DNA of 64,000 bases, from NCBI GenBank assembly GCA_963663145.1, contig OY760134.1, forward strand, positions 3,006,984 to 3,070,983, given 5' to 3'. Source of the stretch: Azotimanducus sp963663145 (GTDB lineage: Bacteria > Pseudomonadota > Gammaproteobacteria > Pseudomonadales > Azotimanducaceae). Every line of letters begins with the position of its first letter. Position 1 is the first letter of the stretch. A program made the translations under genes and the position numbers. This document shows, in pieces, positions 1 through 9,027 of the stretch. The notes under the pieces were generated by a model that was given only the letters and a program-made list of their open reading frames with translations, was not told where the DNA came from and searched no databases.

Positions 1-1091
1 GTGGCAAAGCCGCCCGGTCCGAGGAAGGTCAAGTAGCTGTCAAGTCGGGTGGACAAGGCTGCACCTGACTCCTCCCGAGGCACGAGATGCCAAGCTGTTA
101 CCGCCATTCTGTCGGGAGCCACGGGTTCGATATACCTGATGCTGATGGCCACGAAGTCCATGATCAGCAGGTTCGGATAGATGAGCAGATTGCGAGAGGT
201 GTCGGCCATCCGGTAGGCACGCTCTTCTCCGAACTTCTCCACCAACCGGCGGCGCGCTCGTGCGATCCGCGGCCTGGCTTGCTCGCCGAATACCGGGTGC
301 CAGCGGGCGATGGGTCGGCCGTTCCGGGATATGTTCTCCGATACACAGTGGCCCTTACCAAGCGCCCTCGCGACCCCGGGCGGGCGTTCGGCAAGTGTGT
401 CTCCGCTTTCATCCGTTCCAAGACCGACCATGTAATCCACGTAGGTCCGATGCGTCGTGACCAAGTGGTAGCCATCAAGGCTGTTCTCCGCCAGCAGCTT
501 CCAGTTGGCATTGATGGCGTACTTGTTGGAACCGGAGATCACCCGCATTCCCTCCTCGGCTTGATCGACGACGAGGTCAAGGTAATCTCTGGCTCCCGCC
601 AAGTAGGTCACGAGGTCTTCGGCCTGCGGGTTGAAATTCACGAAGTAAAAGCCCCGGTAGCAACCAACCCTTGGTGGCGCCTTTAGTCCGTGTTCGCTTT
701 GATCGAAATTGGGACCATAGGCGTCTTTTCCGGGAACGCCGATCAGTTCGCCACTGGTGCTGAAGGTCCAGGCGTGATAGAAGCACTGAAGGACTTCGGC
801 ATGGCCGCTGTCGTGGCGGCACACCAACGCACCCCGGTGCGGACAGGAATTCAGGAATACCCTTACTTGGCGGTCTTTGCTTCGGACAAAGAAGAGCGGT
901 CGGCCGCCGACCGTGCGCCGACGGTAATCTCCGGGGTTCTCGACTTCCGATTCGTGTCCAAGGTAGATCCAGCATCGATTAAAGATTTGTTCCCATTCCT
1001 GCTGGTACAGATCAGGAGAAGTCATGCACGACCGATGCACCCGGAAAATCCCTCGTTCCCGGTCGTCGATAATCAGGTCTTCAATATCCAA
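1..1091 (-). CDS. Rieske aromatic-ring-hydroxylating oxygenase, large (alpha) subunit, 3' end outside window
   Basis: Large subunit of a Rieske non-heme iron oxygenase, which hydroxylates an aromatic or other ring substrate with electrons from a reductase partner. Reading the minus strand from a TTG at 1091 gives an open frame that runs off the window at base 1. The Rieske [2Fe-2S] ligands are clear: C83-x-H85 and C103-x2-H106. The mononuclear iron site is visible as D206-G-Y-H209 with a second His at 214. The start is uncertain. TTG 1091 has a GAGG-like sequence just upstream and keeps the typical leader before VHRS; GTG at 1040 and ATG at 1025 are in-frame alternatives. No ferredoxin or reductase gene is visible, so the substrate cannot be deduced. 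The gene diverges from panB. Confidence 0.9.
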   Translation of the reverse strand, partial: MDIEDLIIDDRERGIFRVHRSCMTSPDLYQQEWEQIFNRCWIYLGHESEVENPGDYRRRTVGGRPLFFVRSKDRQVRVFLNSCPHRGALVCRHDSGHAEVLQCFYHAWTFSTSGELIGVPGKDAYGPNFDQSEHGLKAPPRVGCYRGFYFVNFNPQAEDLVTYLAGARDYLDLVVDQAEEGMRVISGSNKYAINANWKLLAENSLDGYHLVTTHRTYVDYMVGLGTDESGDTLAERPPGVARALGKGHCVSENISRNGRPIARWHPVFGEQARPRIARARRRLVEKFGEERAYRMADTSRNLLIYPNLLIMDFVAISIRYIEPVAPDRMAVTAWHLVPREESGAALSTRLDSYLTFLGPGGFA

Positions 1092-1288
1092 TCGTTCCCT
1101 CGTCCCGGAGCGTCGATTCGCGACCCATACGCTTGTGCCGCAAAGGTTAAGCCCCGGTCTCGGTGAGTGTCAATGCGATGTACCGTCTCAGGCAGGGAGG
1201 GTGCAATATCGGGCGCGGGACACCCGGACGAACACCCATGCACGGCTCACAACCCGTAAAATTGCTCTCCCCACTCTCGGAGGGCGCG

Positions 1289-2107
1289 ATGTCCACCCAG
1301 AATCCAGGGCGCCAAACTACGCTCAGCACGCTGGAGGCCAAGAAGCGGCGCGGCGAAAAGTTCGCCTCTCTGACGGCCTACGATGCCATTTTCTCGAACC
1401 TGGTGAGCTCGGCCGGCGTGCAAGTCATCCTCGTGGGCGACTCGCTCGGCATGGTGCTGCAAGGGCACGACAGCACCCTGCCGGTGACCGTCGAAGACAT
1501 TGCCTACCACCTGGACTGCGTCAAGCGTGGCAACCAGGGCGCGCTCATCATGGCGGATCTTCCCTTCATGAGCTATGCCTCGGAGGCGCAATCGCTCGAA
1601 TCCTCGGCACATCTGATGCGCCACGGCGCGCATATTGTGAAGCTTGAAGGTGGGGCGTGGTTGGCGGAAAGCACGCGGCTTTTGACCGAACGCGGCGTCC
1701 CCGTGTGCGCCCACATGGGTCTTACCCCGCAGTCCATTAATCGCATTGGTGGCTATCGTGTGCAGGGGAGAAATCCGGATCGGGCGGCAACGATTCTGGA
1801 GGAAGCGAAAATGCTCGAAGATGCCGGTGCCGCAATCCTGTTGCTCGAGTGCGTGCCGGTGGATTTGGCTGCAAAGATCACGGATGAGGTCGGTGTTCCT
1901 GTGATCGGCATAGGCGCCGGGCCGGCGACCGATGGGCAGATCATGGTGCTACACGACCTCTTGGGGATGGAGACCACCGGGGTCAAGCCTCCAAGATTCG
2001 TCAAGAACTTCCTCGCGGAGACCGAAAGCATTCAGGCTGCCGTGGCGGAGTACGTGCGCTCGGTCGAAAGCGGGGACTTTCCAGCTCCTGAGCATTGTTT
2101 CAACTAA
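1289..2107 (+). CDS. panB: 3-methyl-2-oxobutanoate hydroxymethyltransferase (PanB)
   Basis: Transfers a hydroxymethyl group from methylene-tetrahydrofolate to 2-oxoisovalerate, giving ketopantoate, the first committed step of pantothenate and CoA synthesis. The 272-residue TIM-barrel protein has the usual family length. Metal and catalytic motifs are present: VGDSLGMVLQGH, MADLPFMSY, VKLEGG and LLLECVP. The open frame extends upstream to 1163, but ATG 1289 has GGAGGG at the right distance and gives the typical N-terminus, so I choose it. The stop codon is immediately followed by the panC ATG with no gap, indicating a panB-panC operon with coupled translation. Confidence 0.96.
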   Translation: MSTQNPGRQTTLSTLEAKKRRGEKFASLTAYDAIFSNLVSSAGVQVILVGDSLGMVLQGHDSTLPVTVEDIAYHLDCVKRGNQGALIMADLPFMSYASEAQSLESSAHLMRHGAHIVKLEGGAWLAESTRLLTERGVPVCAHMGLTPQSINRIGGYRVQGRNPDRAATILEEAKMLEDAGAAILLLECVPVDLAAKITDEVGVPVIGIGAGPATDGQIMVLHDLLGMETTGVKPPRFVKNFLAETESIQAAVAEYVRSVESGDFPAPEHCFN

Positions 2108-2950
2108 ATGCAAATTGCCAAGGATCTTGAAGCGCTTGCCGAGGCTCGGGCTCGGGCGGGTGCCAAGCTCATCGGCTTGGTTCCGACCATGGGTAACCTT
2201 CATCAGGGGCACCTCGCCTTGGTGGATGCTGCGAGGAAGTCGGCGATGGAGGTTTGGGTCAGCCTGTTCATCAACCCCCTACAGTTCGGCCAAGGCGAAG
2301 ACTTTGCGTCCTATCCGCGCACCTTCGAGTCGGACATCGCGCAGCTTGAATCCCGAGGCGTGGAACTCTTGTTCGCACCCAGGGTTTCGGACATGTATCC
2401 GGGCGGCCTAGAGGCACCGACACGGCTTGCCTTGCCGCCGCTTGCCGGAGAGCTTTGTGGCCGAAACAGGCCCGGACACTTCGAGGGTGCCTGCACCGCC
2501 GTATTGAAACTGCTCAATCTTGTCCGGCCAGCATACGTGTGCTTCGGCGAGAAAGACTATCAACAGCTCATGCTGATCAAGAGGATGATAGGGGACTTGC
2601 ATGTGCCGGTCGAGGTACTGCCGGTGCCGACGGTGCGCGAGGCGGATGGGCTGGCCATGTCGAGCCGCAATTCCTACTTGGATTCAAGGCAGCGGGAAAC
2701 CGCGCCCAGCCTCTATAAGAACCTTCGGCACATCGCTGCCGAGATTGAGCGAGGTGTGCGAGACTTCGAGATGCTGCAGCAAACCGCCTTGGATGACCTC
2801 AAGGCACTGGGTTGGGCACCGGATTACATCGAAATCGGAAGCCCTAGTCTTGGTCCCCCCGCAGAGGACTCGGAACTGCGCATACTCGGCGCCGCACGGC
2901 TCGGCAAGACACGCCTTATTGATAATGTGAAAGCAACAGCTCCGGGCTGA
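2108..2950 (+). CDS. panC: Pantoate--beta-alanine ligase (PanC)
   Basis: Condenses pantoate with beta-alanine using ATP to make pantothenate. At 280 residues it is full length. The HIGH-like nucleotide-binding motif appears as PTMGNLHQGH near residue 30. GEKDYQQLML and the KMSKS-equivalent MSSRNSYL follow at the expected places. Its ATG abuts the panB stop. The last 35 bases overlap, tail to tail, with the end of the minus-strand gene at 2916-4553. No panD is seen here, so aspartate decarboxylase must be encoded elsewhere or beta-alanine obtained otherwise. Confidence 0.96.
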   Translation: MQIAKDLEALAEARARAGAKLIGLVPTMGNLHQGHLALVDAARKSAMEVWVSLFINPLQFGQGEDFASYPRTFESDIAQLESRGVELLFAPRVSDMYPGGLEAPTRLALPPLAGELCGRNRPGHFEGACTAVLKLLNLVRPAYVCFGEKDYQQLMLIKRMIGDLHVPVEVLPVPTVREADGLAMSSRNSYLDSRQRETAPSLYKNLRHIAAEIERGVRDFEMLQQTALDDLKALGWAPDYIEIGSPSLGPPAEDSELRILGAARLGKTRLIDNVKATAPG

Positions 2951-4553
2951 GCAGGCAAAGACTCACGCCATCGGCGAGGCGTGCGAATCCGTAGTCGCCC
3001 TTGGGCGCCCGCAGCAAGTCAATCGGGAATGGGCCGCGAACTTCGTCACACGCAATGCCTATGCGCCTGCCGCTTTCACTCAAGGTCAGACGCTGCTTGG
3101 GAGCCGCCAGCGCCTCCGACTGGGGAAACAAGTCATCTATCAAGCGTTCGTCGCATTCATCTTGCGCGTCGTTTTTTAGCGCCGCCCGTACGGGTTCGAC
3201 GCGCATATCCTCGCGGTGGCGAAAGGCATAGTTGAGCCCTCCCCGAACGATCAAATAACCAAGAAAGCGCGTCGCGGAATCCTCCTCGCCCTCGCTTTCC
3301 ATCCCTTGGATGCGCGCCATACGCGCCAACAGATCTTCAAACTCCTGTTCCTCCATATCGGTTTCCGGACGCTTGTCGGGATGCCTCGCAATGTGGTCGC
3401 GCAGCGCGTTCAGGGCCATGAGTGCGTCGTCGATCTGCCTGAGCGCTTTCGGCCCGGAAACATATTCCTCCAAGTCCGCCGCCAGGGACTCGAATTCCGA
3501 CTCTGGCAACTTCACCCCCGAAGCCGCCAGATCGATGAGTTCACACAGATGTTCCAGTACTTGGGCATAGGTGGACACGCCCTTGCCTTCCTCGCCCGCC
3601 TTGCCCAGCACACGCTCGGCCAAGGATTGTATGTCCTTGGTCAGCGCCGTTTCCTCAAGCAAGCCCGCCGCAACTTGGCCCGAGAGATTCTCCAGTGCCT
3701 CGGAAAGATTCTTCACTTCGACCGGCAGGTCAAGGGACTCCGAAAACGATGCTTCTTCGACCGTTGCGTCGCCCGGAGCGATTTCTTCCGTCGGCGCGTC
3801 CAAGAGGTCTTGAAGTGGATGTTCTCCTTCAAGCTGTTCAATCTGCGCGGCAATTTCCTCCAGACAGGGCAACGCGGCGAATAATGATTTCGCCGTTTCC
3901 GAAGGCGCGTCCAGACTTTCACAGTATTCCTTGAGTCTTGGAAGCGAGACGGGCGATTGCGCCCGATGCGCGAGCGTGCAGAGTGAGTGCAGCGAACCCC
4001 AGACCAAGTTGGATGGATTGAAGCGAAACAAGGTCTTGAGCGCTTCGGCCTCGCGCCCAAGCATGGGCAGCGCCCGCGCTGACTTGACGGAGTCCTCTGA
4101 TGCCCGCAATAGATCAATGACCGTGTTCATGTGTCTGCGCAGCCGTCTCGGCACATTCACCCGGCGGTGCATCTCGCGCCAAAGCACCCGCTCCGCCTGC
4201 GCCAGAGAGGTCGCCCTCTCAAACCGCAATGCGCCACGAACAGCGCGCATTTCATTGACCGCCGCGAGGAGTTCCGAATTGAACTGCTGTTGGCCGAGTT
4301 CTTGTAGGCGCCTCAGGTTGCTCGCGAACAAATTGAACGCGTCTGCACTTGGCTCGGCGACCTGATGCGCACGCAAGCGTTCAAGCTCCACACAGAAGAC
4401 GGCCGCCTCCTTGAGGTCGGCCAGCCACAGCCTCGCCTCCAGCAAAGCCAGCCCGTTCTCCACCACGGCAAGCTTGAGCGATTCTTCCCTCGCCCCATCA
4501 AAGGCATCGAGCAGACGCCCGATTTGATGATCTATGGACTCCGGTTTGCTCAT
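2916..4553 (-). CDS. Large helical cytoplasmic protein with CheW-like C-terminus
   Basis: A 545-residue protein with no signal peptide or membrane segment. Residues 1-230 are predicted helical and rich in Leu, Ala, Glu and Arg. Residues 235-430 form an acidic, low-hydrophobicity linker. The last 60 or so residues (RRIGIACDEVRGPFPIDLL, then YGFARLADGVSLCLLSPELL) look like the end of a CheW/CheA regulatory domain, where a 'V-D-E-V' strand precedes the G-x-x-x-L-x-D-G-x-x-x-x-L strand pair. No histidine-phosphotransfer motif or kinase box is visible, so it is not a CheA kinase. It may be a scaffold or sensor coupled to a chemotaxis-like or pilus system, but no such genes are nearby. The gene diverges from gshB and its 3' end overlaps panC by 35 bases. 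Confidence 0.72.
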   Translation of the reverse strand: MSKPESIDHQIGRLLDAFDGAREESLKLAVVENGLALLEARLWLADLKEAAVFCVELERLRAHQVAEPSADAFNLFASNLRRLQELGQQQFNSELLAAVNEMRAVRGALRFERATSLAQAERVLWREMHRRVNVPRRLRRHMNTVIDLLRASEDSVKSARALPMLGREAEALKTLFRFNPSNLVWGSLHSLCTLAHRAQSPVSLPRLKEYCESLDAPSETAKSLFAALPCLEEIAAQIEQLEGEHPLQDLLDAPTEEIAPGDATVEEASFSESLDLPVEVKNLSEALENLSGQVAAGLLEETALTKDIQSLAERVLGKAGEEGKGVSTYAQVLEHLCELIDLAASGVKLPESEFESLAADLEEYVSGPKALRQIDDALMALNALRDHIARHPDKRPETDMEEQEFEDLLARMARIQGMESEGEEDSATRFLGYLIVRGGLNYAFRHREDMRVEPVRAALKNDAQDECDERLIDDLFPQSEALAAPKQRLTLSESGRRIGIACDEVRGPFPIDLLRAPKGDYGFARLADGVSLCLLSPELLLSHYQ

Positions 4554-4659
4554 GGTTGCACACTATACGACCTGCGGGCTAGCCATTTGCGCGAAAGCCC
4601 GCGCAATGCGACTATTTGCCATTGCAAGAGAGGCACCCCAGACCTGAGGGAACGCAGAC

Positions 4660-5637
4660 TTGATTCGCGCCGCATTTCTCACAGACCCCGTCACAGAGTT
4701 TGATCTGAAGAAAGATTCGACTTTGAGCCTCGTGCGCGCCGCTATGCGGCGCGGATGGGATGTCTTTCAGTTCGAGCCGCAACACCTGTACCTGCGGCGC
4801 GGTGAGGCTTTGGCAATGGCGTCTTCTTTTGAATTGCTCGGACGATTCGCCGAATCTCTCTCGCCGCAGGATGCCCTGCCCGGCCCTTGGTTTCGCTGTC
4901 AGGATGCCGGGGAGGTTCGGCTCACATCCTTCGATGTGATCTTCATGCGCAAGGATCCCCCCTTCAACATGCAGTACATCTACACAACCTATCTGCTTGA
5001 GCGGGCATCCGATGCCGGAACACTGGTGGTCAACCGCCCGGACAGCTTGAGGGACTGCAACGAGAAGTTGTTTGCCACGGAATTTGAGGGCTGCCACCCT
5101 TCGCTGGTGGTGACGCAAAGTGCCGAAGTGATTCGAGAGTTCGCCGAACAGCATGGGGATGTCATTCTCAAGCAGCTCGACGGCATGGGTGGAACAGGCG
5201 TGTTTCTGGTGCGGCAAGGCGACCCCAATCTTTCGGTCATGATCGAAATGCTGACCCAGGATGCGAATCTGCCGATCATGGCGCAGGAGTACATTCCCGA
5301 GATACGCCAAGGCGACAAGCGTATCCTCTTGATTGATGGCGAACCTGGCCCCTACGCCCTCGCCCGCATCCCTGCTCACGGGGAGACGCGCGGTAATCTT
5401 GCCGCCGGCGGTCACGGGGAAGTGAGAGAGCTGAGCGACCGGGACAGGTGGATCGTAGAGCAGGTCAAACCAGTGGTGAAGGAGCGCGGACTCTTGTTCG
5501 TCGGACTCGATGTCATCGGCGAGTACCTCACGGAAATCAACGTGACCTGCCCGACCTGCGTGCGCGAAATCGAAGCGCAAACCGGCGTAGACATGGCGGA
5601 GCGACTGATTGACCGGATTGCGATTGAACTCGCTTGA
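4660..5637 (+). CDS. gshB: Glutathione synthetase (GshB)
   Basis: ATP-grasp enzyme that adds glycine to gamma-glutamylcysteine to form glutathione. The 325-residue length is normal. The flexible ATP loop KQLDGMGGTGVF is near residue 175, and the C-terminal EINVTCPTCVREIEAQTG block matches the family's substrate-binding end, with Cys where Ser and Thr/Gly are common. The start is TTG 4660, supported by GAGGGAA about 8 bases upstream and by the canonical N-terminus. The next gene (TonB-like) starts inside its 3' end, the same gshB-tonB order seen in pseudomonads. Confidence 0.95.
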   Translation: MIRAAFLTDPVTEFDLKKDSTLSLVRAAMRRGWDVFQFEPQHLYLRRGEALAMASSFELLGRFAESLSPQDALPGPWFRCQDAGEVRLTSFDVIFMRKDPPFNMQYIYTTYLLERASDAGTLVVNRPDSLRDCNEKLFATEFEGCHPSLVVTQSAEVIREFAEQHGDVILKQLDGMGGTGVFLVRQGDPNLSVMIEMLTQDANLPIMAQEYIPEIRQGDKRILLIDGEPGPYALARIPAHGETRGNLAAGGHGEVRELSDRDRWIVEQVKPVVKERGLLFVGLDVIGEYLTEINVTCPTCVREIEAQTGVDMAERLIDRIAIELA

Positions 5638-6334
5638 GGATTGGTCCCGTCGGCTGTTGATTGCCTTGGCGCTGTCGCTTGCCGTGCACGTCGCTTTGAT
5701 ACTGGGCCTGCCATTCGAGCTGATACACATCGAACCGCGACCGTCCGCACCGCAGTTGAAGATCAGCATGGTGCATCGGGTTCCGGCGGAGCCTATCCCC
5801 AGCGCACCACGAGCTTCCGCAGAGAAATTGAGTATGCAGCCTGAACCCGCTGCTGCGGCTGAGGTGCCTCAACCAGTTGAACCTCCCCGAAGTTCGGAGC
5901 GCTTGGAGCAATCCAAATCGAGTCTTCCCAGCATAGAAGCGCTGCGCAGCGAATGGAAGGATGCCGAGGGTACAGATTCGTCCGCACCCATTCGCCTCAC
6001 CGATGCGCCGGGACTCGATGCGACCGAGCGCGCCTATCTCGACGCCTGGCAACGCAAGGTGCAGCGAATAGGCCGATTGAACTTTCCAACCGACGAGCAG
6101 GGGGAGCGTCTGCGCGGCAGTCTTCGACTACTGGCCGGCATCGATAGGGACGGCACACTGGTTTATGCGCGAATCACCGTCTCTTCGGGGGATGAACGAC
6201 TCGACCAGGCTGCCATCAGGATAGTAGAACTCGCCGCACCCTACGCCCCCCTCCCGCCGGCACTGCGCAGAGGCACATCGGTGCTGGAAATCGAACGCAC
6301 CTGGCGGATAGGTGGGAGCCTTATCGATCTTTAG
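5609..6334 (+). CDS. TonB-family energy transducer
   Basis: Inner-membrane anchored protein that probably carries proton-motive-force energy from ExbB/ExbD to outer-membrane receptors. It is 241 residues long. A single N-terminal membrane anchor (LLIALALSLAVHVALILGL) is followed by a Pro/Glu-rich periplasmic linker at about residues 45-125. The C-terminal TonB fold contains AYLDAWQRKVQRIGRLNFP and later SLRLLAGIDRDGTLVYARI, typical of the gshB-linked TonB type. Start is TTG 5609, overlapping gshB by 29 bases; TTG 5618 and 5624 are alternatives. The neighbouring exbB/exbD are absent. Direction of transcription and overlap indicate co-expression with gshB. Confidence 0.88.
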   Translation: MTGLRLNSLEDWSRRLLIALALSLAVHVALILGLPFELIHIEPRPSAPQLKISMVHRVPAEPIPSAPRASAEKLSMQPEPAAAAEVPQPVEPPRSSERLEQSKSSLPSIEALRSEWKDAEGTDSSAPIRLTDAPGLDATERAYLDAWQRKVQRIGRLNFPTDEQGERLRGSLRLLAGIDRDGTLVYARITVSSGDERLDQAAIRIVELAAPYAPLPPALRRGTSVLEIERTWRIGGSLIDL

Positions 6335-6603
6335 CGAGGCCTTTATTGGAGCTGAATTCAGCCACTCGGCGCCGTCATTGCCGCAAGATCGGCGGAGCTT
6401 GCGGCAGCCCGCCGCTGCAACAGCTTCAAGAGCGCCTCCGGTTCGAGATATTCGAAACCGAACTCGGGACACTTATGACGATGATCGAAGGAAAATTACT
6501 CAAGAGAGTAATTTCAATGTTCTGGTGCCGGGTTATCAGACAGAATACGGTGGGGCAGACTTGAAGTGTGCCGTCGCGCTTGCGCTCAAGTATCATCCGC
6601 GCC
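6335..6603. other. Intergenic stretch between tonB-like gene and ltaE
   Basis: These 269 bases lie between two plus-strand genes. A TTG-started open frame of 72 codons (6346-6564) exists, but it has no ribosome-binding site and no recognisable domain, so I do not call it a gene. A/T-rich sequence around 6480-6530 is the likeliest place for the ltaE promoter. Nothing else is recognised. Confidence 0.4.
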
Positions 6604-7641
6604 ATGACCACTCATCTTGATCTGCGCAGCGATACCGTCACCCAGCCTCCTCTGGAAATGCGTCGCGCCATGCTCGAAGCCGAGCTTGGCGACGATGTCT
6701 ACCGCGACGATCCCACCGTCCTTGCACTCGAAGAAAAGGCCGCTGCAATGCTCGGTAAACAGGCGGGGCTGCTGGTCACGTCCGGCACGCAAGGAAATCT
6801 GGTTGCCTTGCTCAGCCAAGCGGGCCGAGGTGATCAGGTATTGATCGGCGATAAATCGCACATCTACAAGTACGAAGCCGGCGCAGCCAGCGTGCTGGGA
6901 GGCCTATTTCTGCATCCCTTGATCAATCAAGACAATGGCACGCTTGACCCTGACGACATCGTTGAAAGCGTAAGTCCACGCGACGACCACTTCGCGCCGA
7001 CGCGCCTGTTGGCGATTGAGAACACCCACAACGTGGCTGGCGGGGTGCCGGTCAACGCCGCGCAGACGCGCATCATGGCGGATGCCGCACGCAGCAAGGG
7101 TCTCAAGGTACATCTCGATGGGGCGCGCCTGTTCAACGCCGCCTTATGTCTAGGCCAAAGGGTGACGGACTTGGCCGACCCGGTCGACAGCCTGAGCTTT
7201 TGCCTCTCGAAGGGCCTGTCCTGTCCCGTGGGCAGTGTTGTCGTCGGAGATGCGGATTTCATTGAAGAAGCCCGCCGCTGGCGCAAGATGCTTGGAGGCG
7301 GAATGCGGCAAGCGGGCGTGATCGCCGCCGCAGGCATCTATGCGCTCGATCACATGGTCGAACGGCTCGCAGAAGACCATGAGAACGCGCGCCTGCTCGC
7401 CTATGGGCTTGCGGAGGTGCAGGGGATAGTGCTCGACCCGGAGAGCGTGCGCACCAACATCATCTTTTTCACTGCCAGCGCGAATAAGAACCGGGAACTG
7501 GCCGAGGAACTTCAAACCCGGGGCATTCTGATCGACGGCGAAAAGAAGCTCATCCGCATGGTCACGCACTACGGCGTGGGTCGAGAAGATATCGACCATG
7601 TGCTCGAAACAGTCTCCGAGGTCATGCGCGGAATCGGTTGA
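6604..7641 (+). CDS. ltaE: Low-specificity L-threonine aldolase
   Basis: PLP-dependent fold-type I enzyme splitting threonine (and allo-threonine) into glycine and acetaldehyde. The 345-residue protein begins LDLRSDTVTQPP, the family signature. It keeps LDGARLFNAA with the PLP-binding Asp, and SFCLSKGLSCPVGS, whose Lys forms the Schiff base. The open frame starts at 6568, but ATG 6604 gives the canonical N-terminus. It stands alone on the plus strand, 67 bases from the convergent DUF1214 gene. Confidence 0.95.
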   Translation: MTTHLDLRSDTVTQPPLEMRRAMLEAELGDDVYRDDPTVLALEEKAAAMLGKQAGLLVTSGTQGNLVALLSQAGRGDQVLIGDKSHIYKYEAGAASVLGGLFLHPLINQDNGTLDPDDIVESVSPRDDHFAPTRLLAIENTHNVAGGVPVNAAQTRIMADAARSKGLKVHLDGARLFNAALCLGQRVTDLADPVDSLSFCLSKGLSCPVGSVVVGDADFIEEARRWRKMLGGGMRQAGVIAAAGIYALDHMVERLAEDHENARLLAYGLAEVQGIVLDPESVRTNIIFFTASANKNRELAEELQTRGILIDGEKKLIRMVTHYGVGREDIDHVLETVSEVMRGIG

Positions 7642-7675
7642 GACCCTGAAGAGCCTTGAACTAAAGATGCAGTAA

Positions 7676-7696
7676 TTCCCGCCCTTGAGGGGAAAT
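7676..7696. terminator. Possible bidirectional terminator between convergent genes
   Basis: Imperfect hairpin AATTCCC - 8 bases - GGGGAAATT followed by TCGTTCTTTCT on the plus strand, located between the stop codons of ltaE and the minus-strand DUF1214 gene. The stem has one mismatch or bulge and the T tract is broken, so this is only a weak call. Confidence 0.35.
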
Positions 7697-7708
7697 TCGT
7701 TCTTTCTA

Positions 7709-8929
7709 CTACTGCGTCAAATCAGCCAATGACACTAATTGCGTCTCTAGCGCGGGAACAGGCTCAGTGGGCAGCAGGAATCGCCAGAAGACCACGCCTT
7801 CTTCGCGGCCGGCGGCATCGAGCCAGTTGGGATGCCCCGGGTCTTCATGCGCAACAACCACCCGGAAACTACCGTCCTGCTCCAGCACCGTTTGTTTTCG
7901 ATTCAAGGAAATCTGTCGATAGCGATAGGGCAAGGTCTGTAGATAGTCATTCCACAGCGCGACGTTCGCAAAGCGACAGTCCGGGAATCTGCCACTGATG
8001 ACCAAGGCCTCGTCGGGCATTATGCGCCAGCGAGTCATCCGATAGACGTTGTCCGCCGCCGCATAATTGATGGCTTGGCTGGAATCAACTTGCTTGGGTT
8101 GGGCGAACTCGTTCGGAACTCTGGAAATCCAGGGCGGGCTGCGCTCCGGAGTGGGTGGTTGTACGTTTCGCTGCAACCAAGCGGTGACGCGCCGGATGCC
8201 GTTCGCCACCGAAGCGTCAGATGGCAAGGGCGAAGCCCCAGGCTCTTCGAGCCGTTCGATACCCATATCGACGACAAACGCCGGATCGCTGCCGACGTTG
8301 CGCTCAGTCTCGTAATAGTGGCGCGTCGTGATGCTGGTCGCCTCGGGATCGAGCCTCAGCCAATTGCCTGAAGAAGGTGGTTCTGTGCCCACGAAGACAT
8401 CGTAGCTTCCGTCTTCGGCAATATCCATCTGCGCATCGTTGAGTGTTGCACCAACACCGCCTTGGGAAAGTTCCACCGCAAAGGAGGTGTAGGTAGCCTC
8501 GCCGATGTTTCCGGTGATGCGATAGTTGTAGCCCGCGTCAACCTGCGCGTCGTAGTAAACGGCGCTTGGGTTGTCACCCAAGAGCTTCTTGTTCGGTGCC
8601 ATCCAAGGCTGGAAGACTGGCCGTTGGGGGTCCGCCCCAAGGTGGATGTCCAAGGAATGATTGAGCATGTGCAAGAGCATTCGCCGACCCTCGGCGATCG
8701 TATCGTCAGTGCGAAGTCCCCATCTGGGGTCGTGAAAGAGAGCCGAACTGGTTTGCAGCGTGTTGATCAGTTCGGAAAATGCTTGCTCCGAATCGTTAGG
8801 GACAGTCTCTTCGGCATGACTCAAAGCTGTATCCTCGGGTTGCACAGGTCGGTCTTGATGCAACGCGAAGAGGGCGAGAGCCATGGCGGCGATGACAACA
8901 AGGTAGATGACGTCTCTTTTCACGGGCAT
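7709..8929 (-). CDS. DUF1214-type protein with N-terminal membrane anchor
   Basis: A 406-residue protein with an N-terminal hydrophobic segment after KR (VIYLVVIAAMALALFAL), then an acidic linker and a large periplasmic domain. The blocks GDNPSAVYYDAQVDAGYNYRI, GEATYTSFAVEL and VGATLNDAQMDIAEDGSYDV match the pattern of DUF1214 (sometimes annotated with DUF1254) proteins, whose biochemical role is unknown. No catalytic motif can be assigned. The start is ATG 8929 after AGGAGGAT. It diverges from the sterol-reductase-like gene, with 98 bases between them. Confidence 0.8.
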   Translation of the reverse strand: MPVKRDVIYLVVIAAMALALFALHQDRPVQPEDTALSHAEETVPNDSEQAFSELINTLQTSSALFHDPRWGLRTDDTIAEGRRMLLHMLNHSLDIHLGADPQRPVFQPWMAPNKKLLGDNPSAVYYDAQVDAGYNYRITGNIGEATYTSFAVELSQGGVGATLNDAQMDIAEDGSYDVFVGTEPPSSGNWLRLDPEATSITTRHYYETERNVGSDPAFVVDMGIERLEEPGASPLPSDASVANGIRRVTAWLQRNVQPPTPERSPPWISRVPNEFAQPKQVDSSQAINYAAADNVYRMTRWRIMPDEALVISGRFPDCRFANVALWNDYLQTLPYRYRQISLNRKQTVLEQDGSFRVVVAHEDPGHPNWLDAAGREEGVVFWRFLLPTEPVPALETQLVSLADLTQ

Positions 8930-9027
8930 AGTTCATCCTCCTGTCGGACGGTTCTTCATTTCGCAATAGATTCTGCCACAGGGCATGCGAACAGCTTGCT
9001 CGCCTATACTGCAATTACAGTGGCACC

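Noticed and set aside
6346..6564. 72-codon frame between tonB-like gene and ltaE
   Set aside because: TTG start with no ribosome site and no family resemblance.
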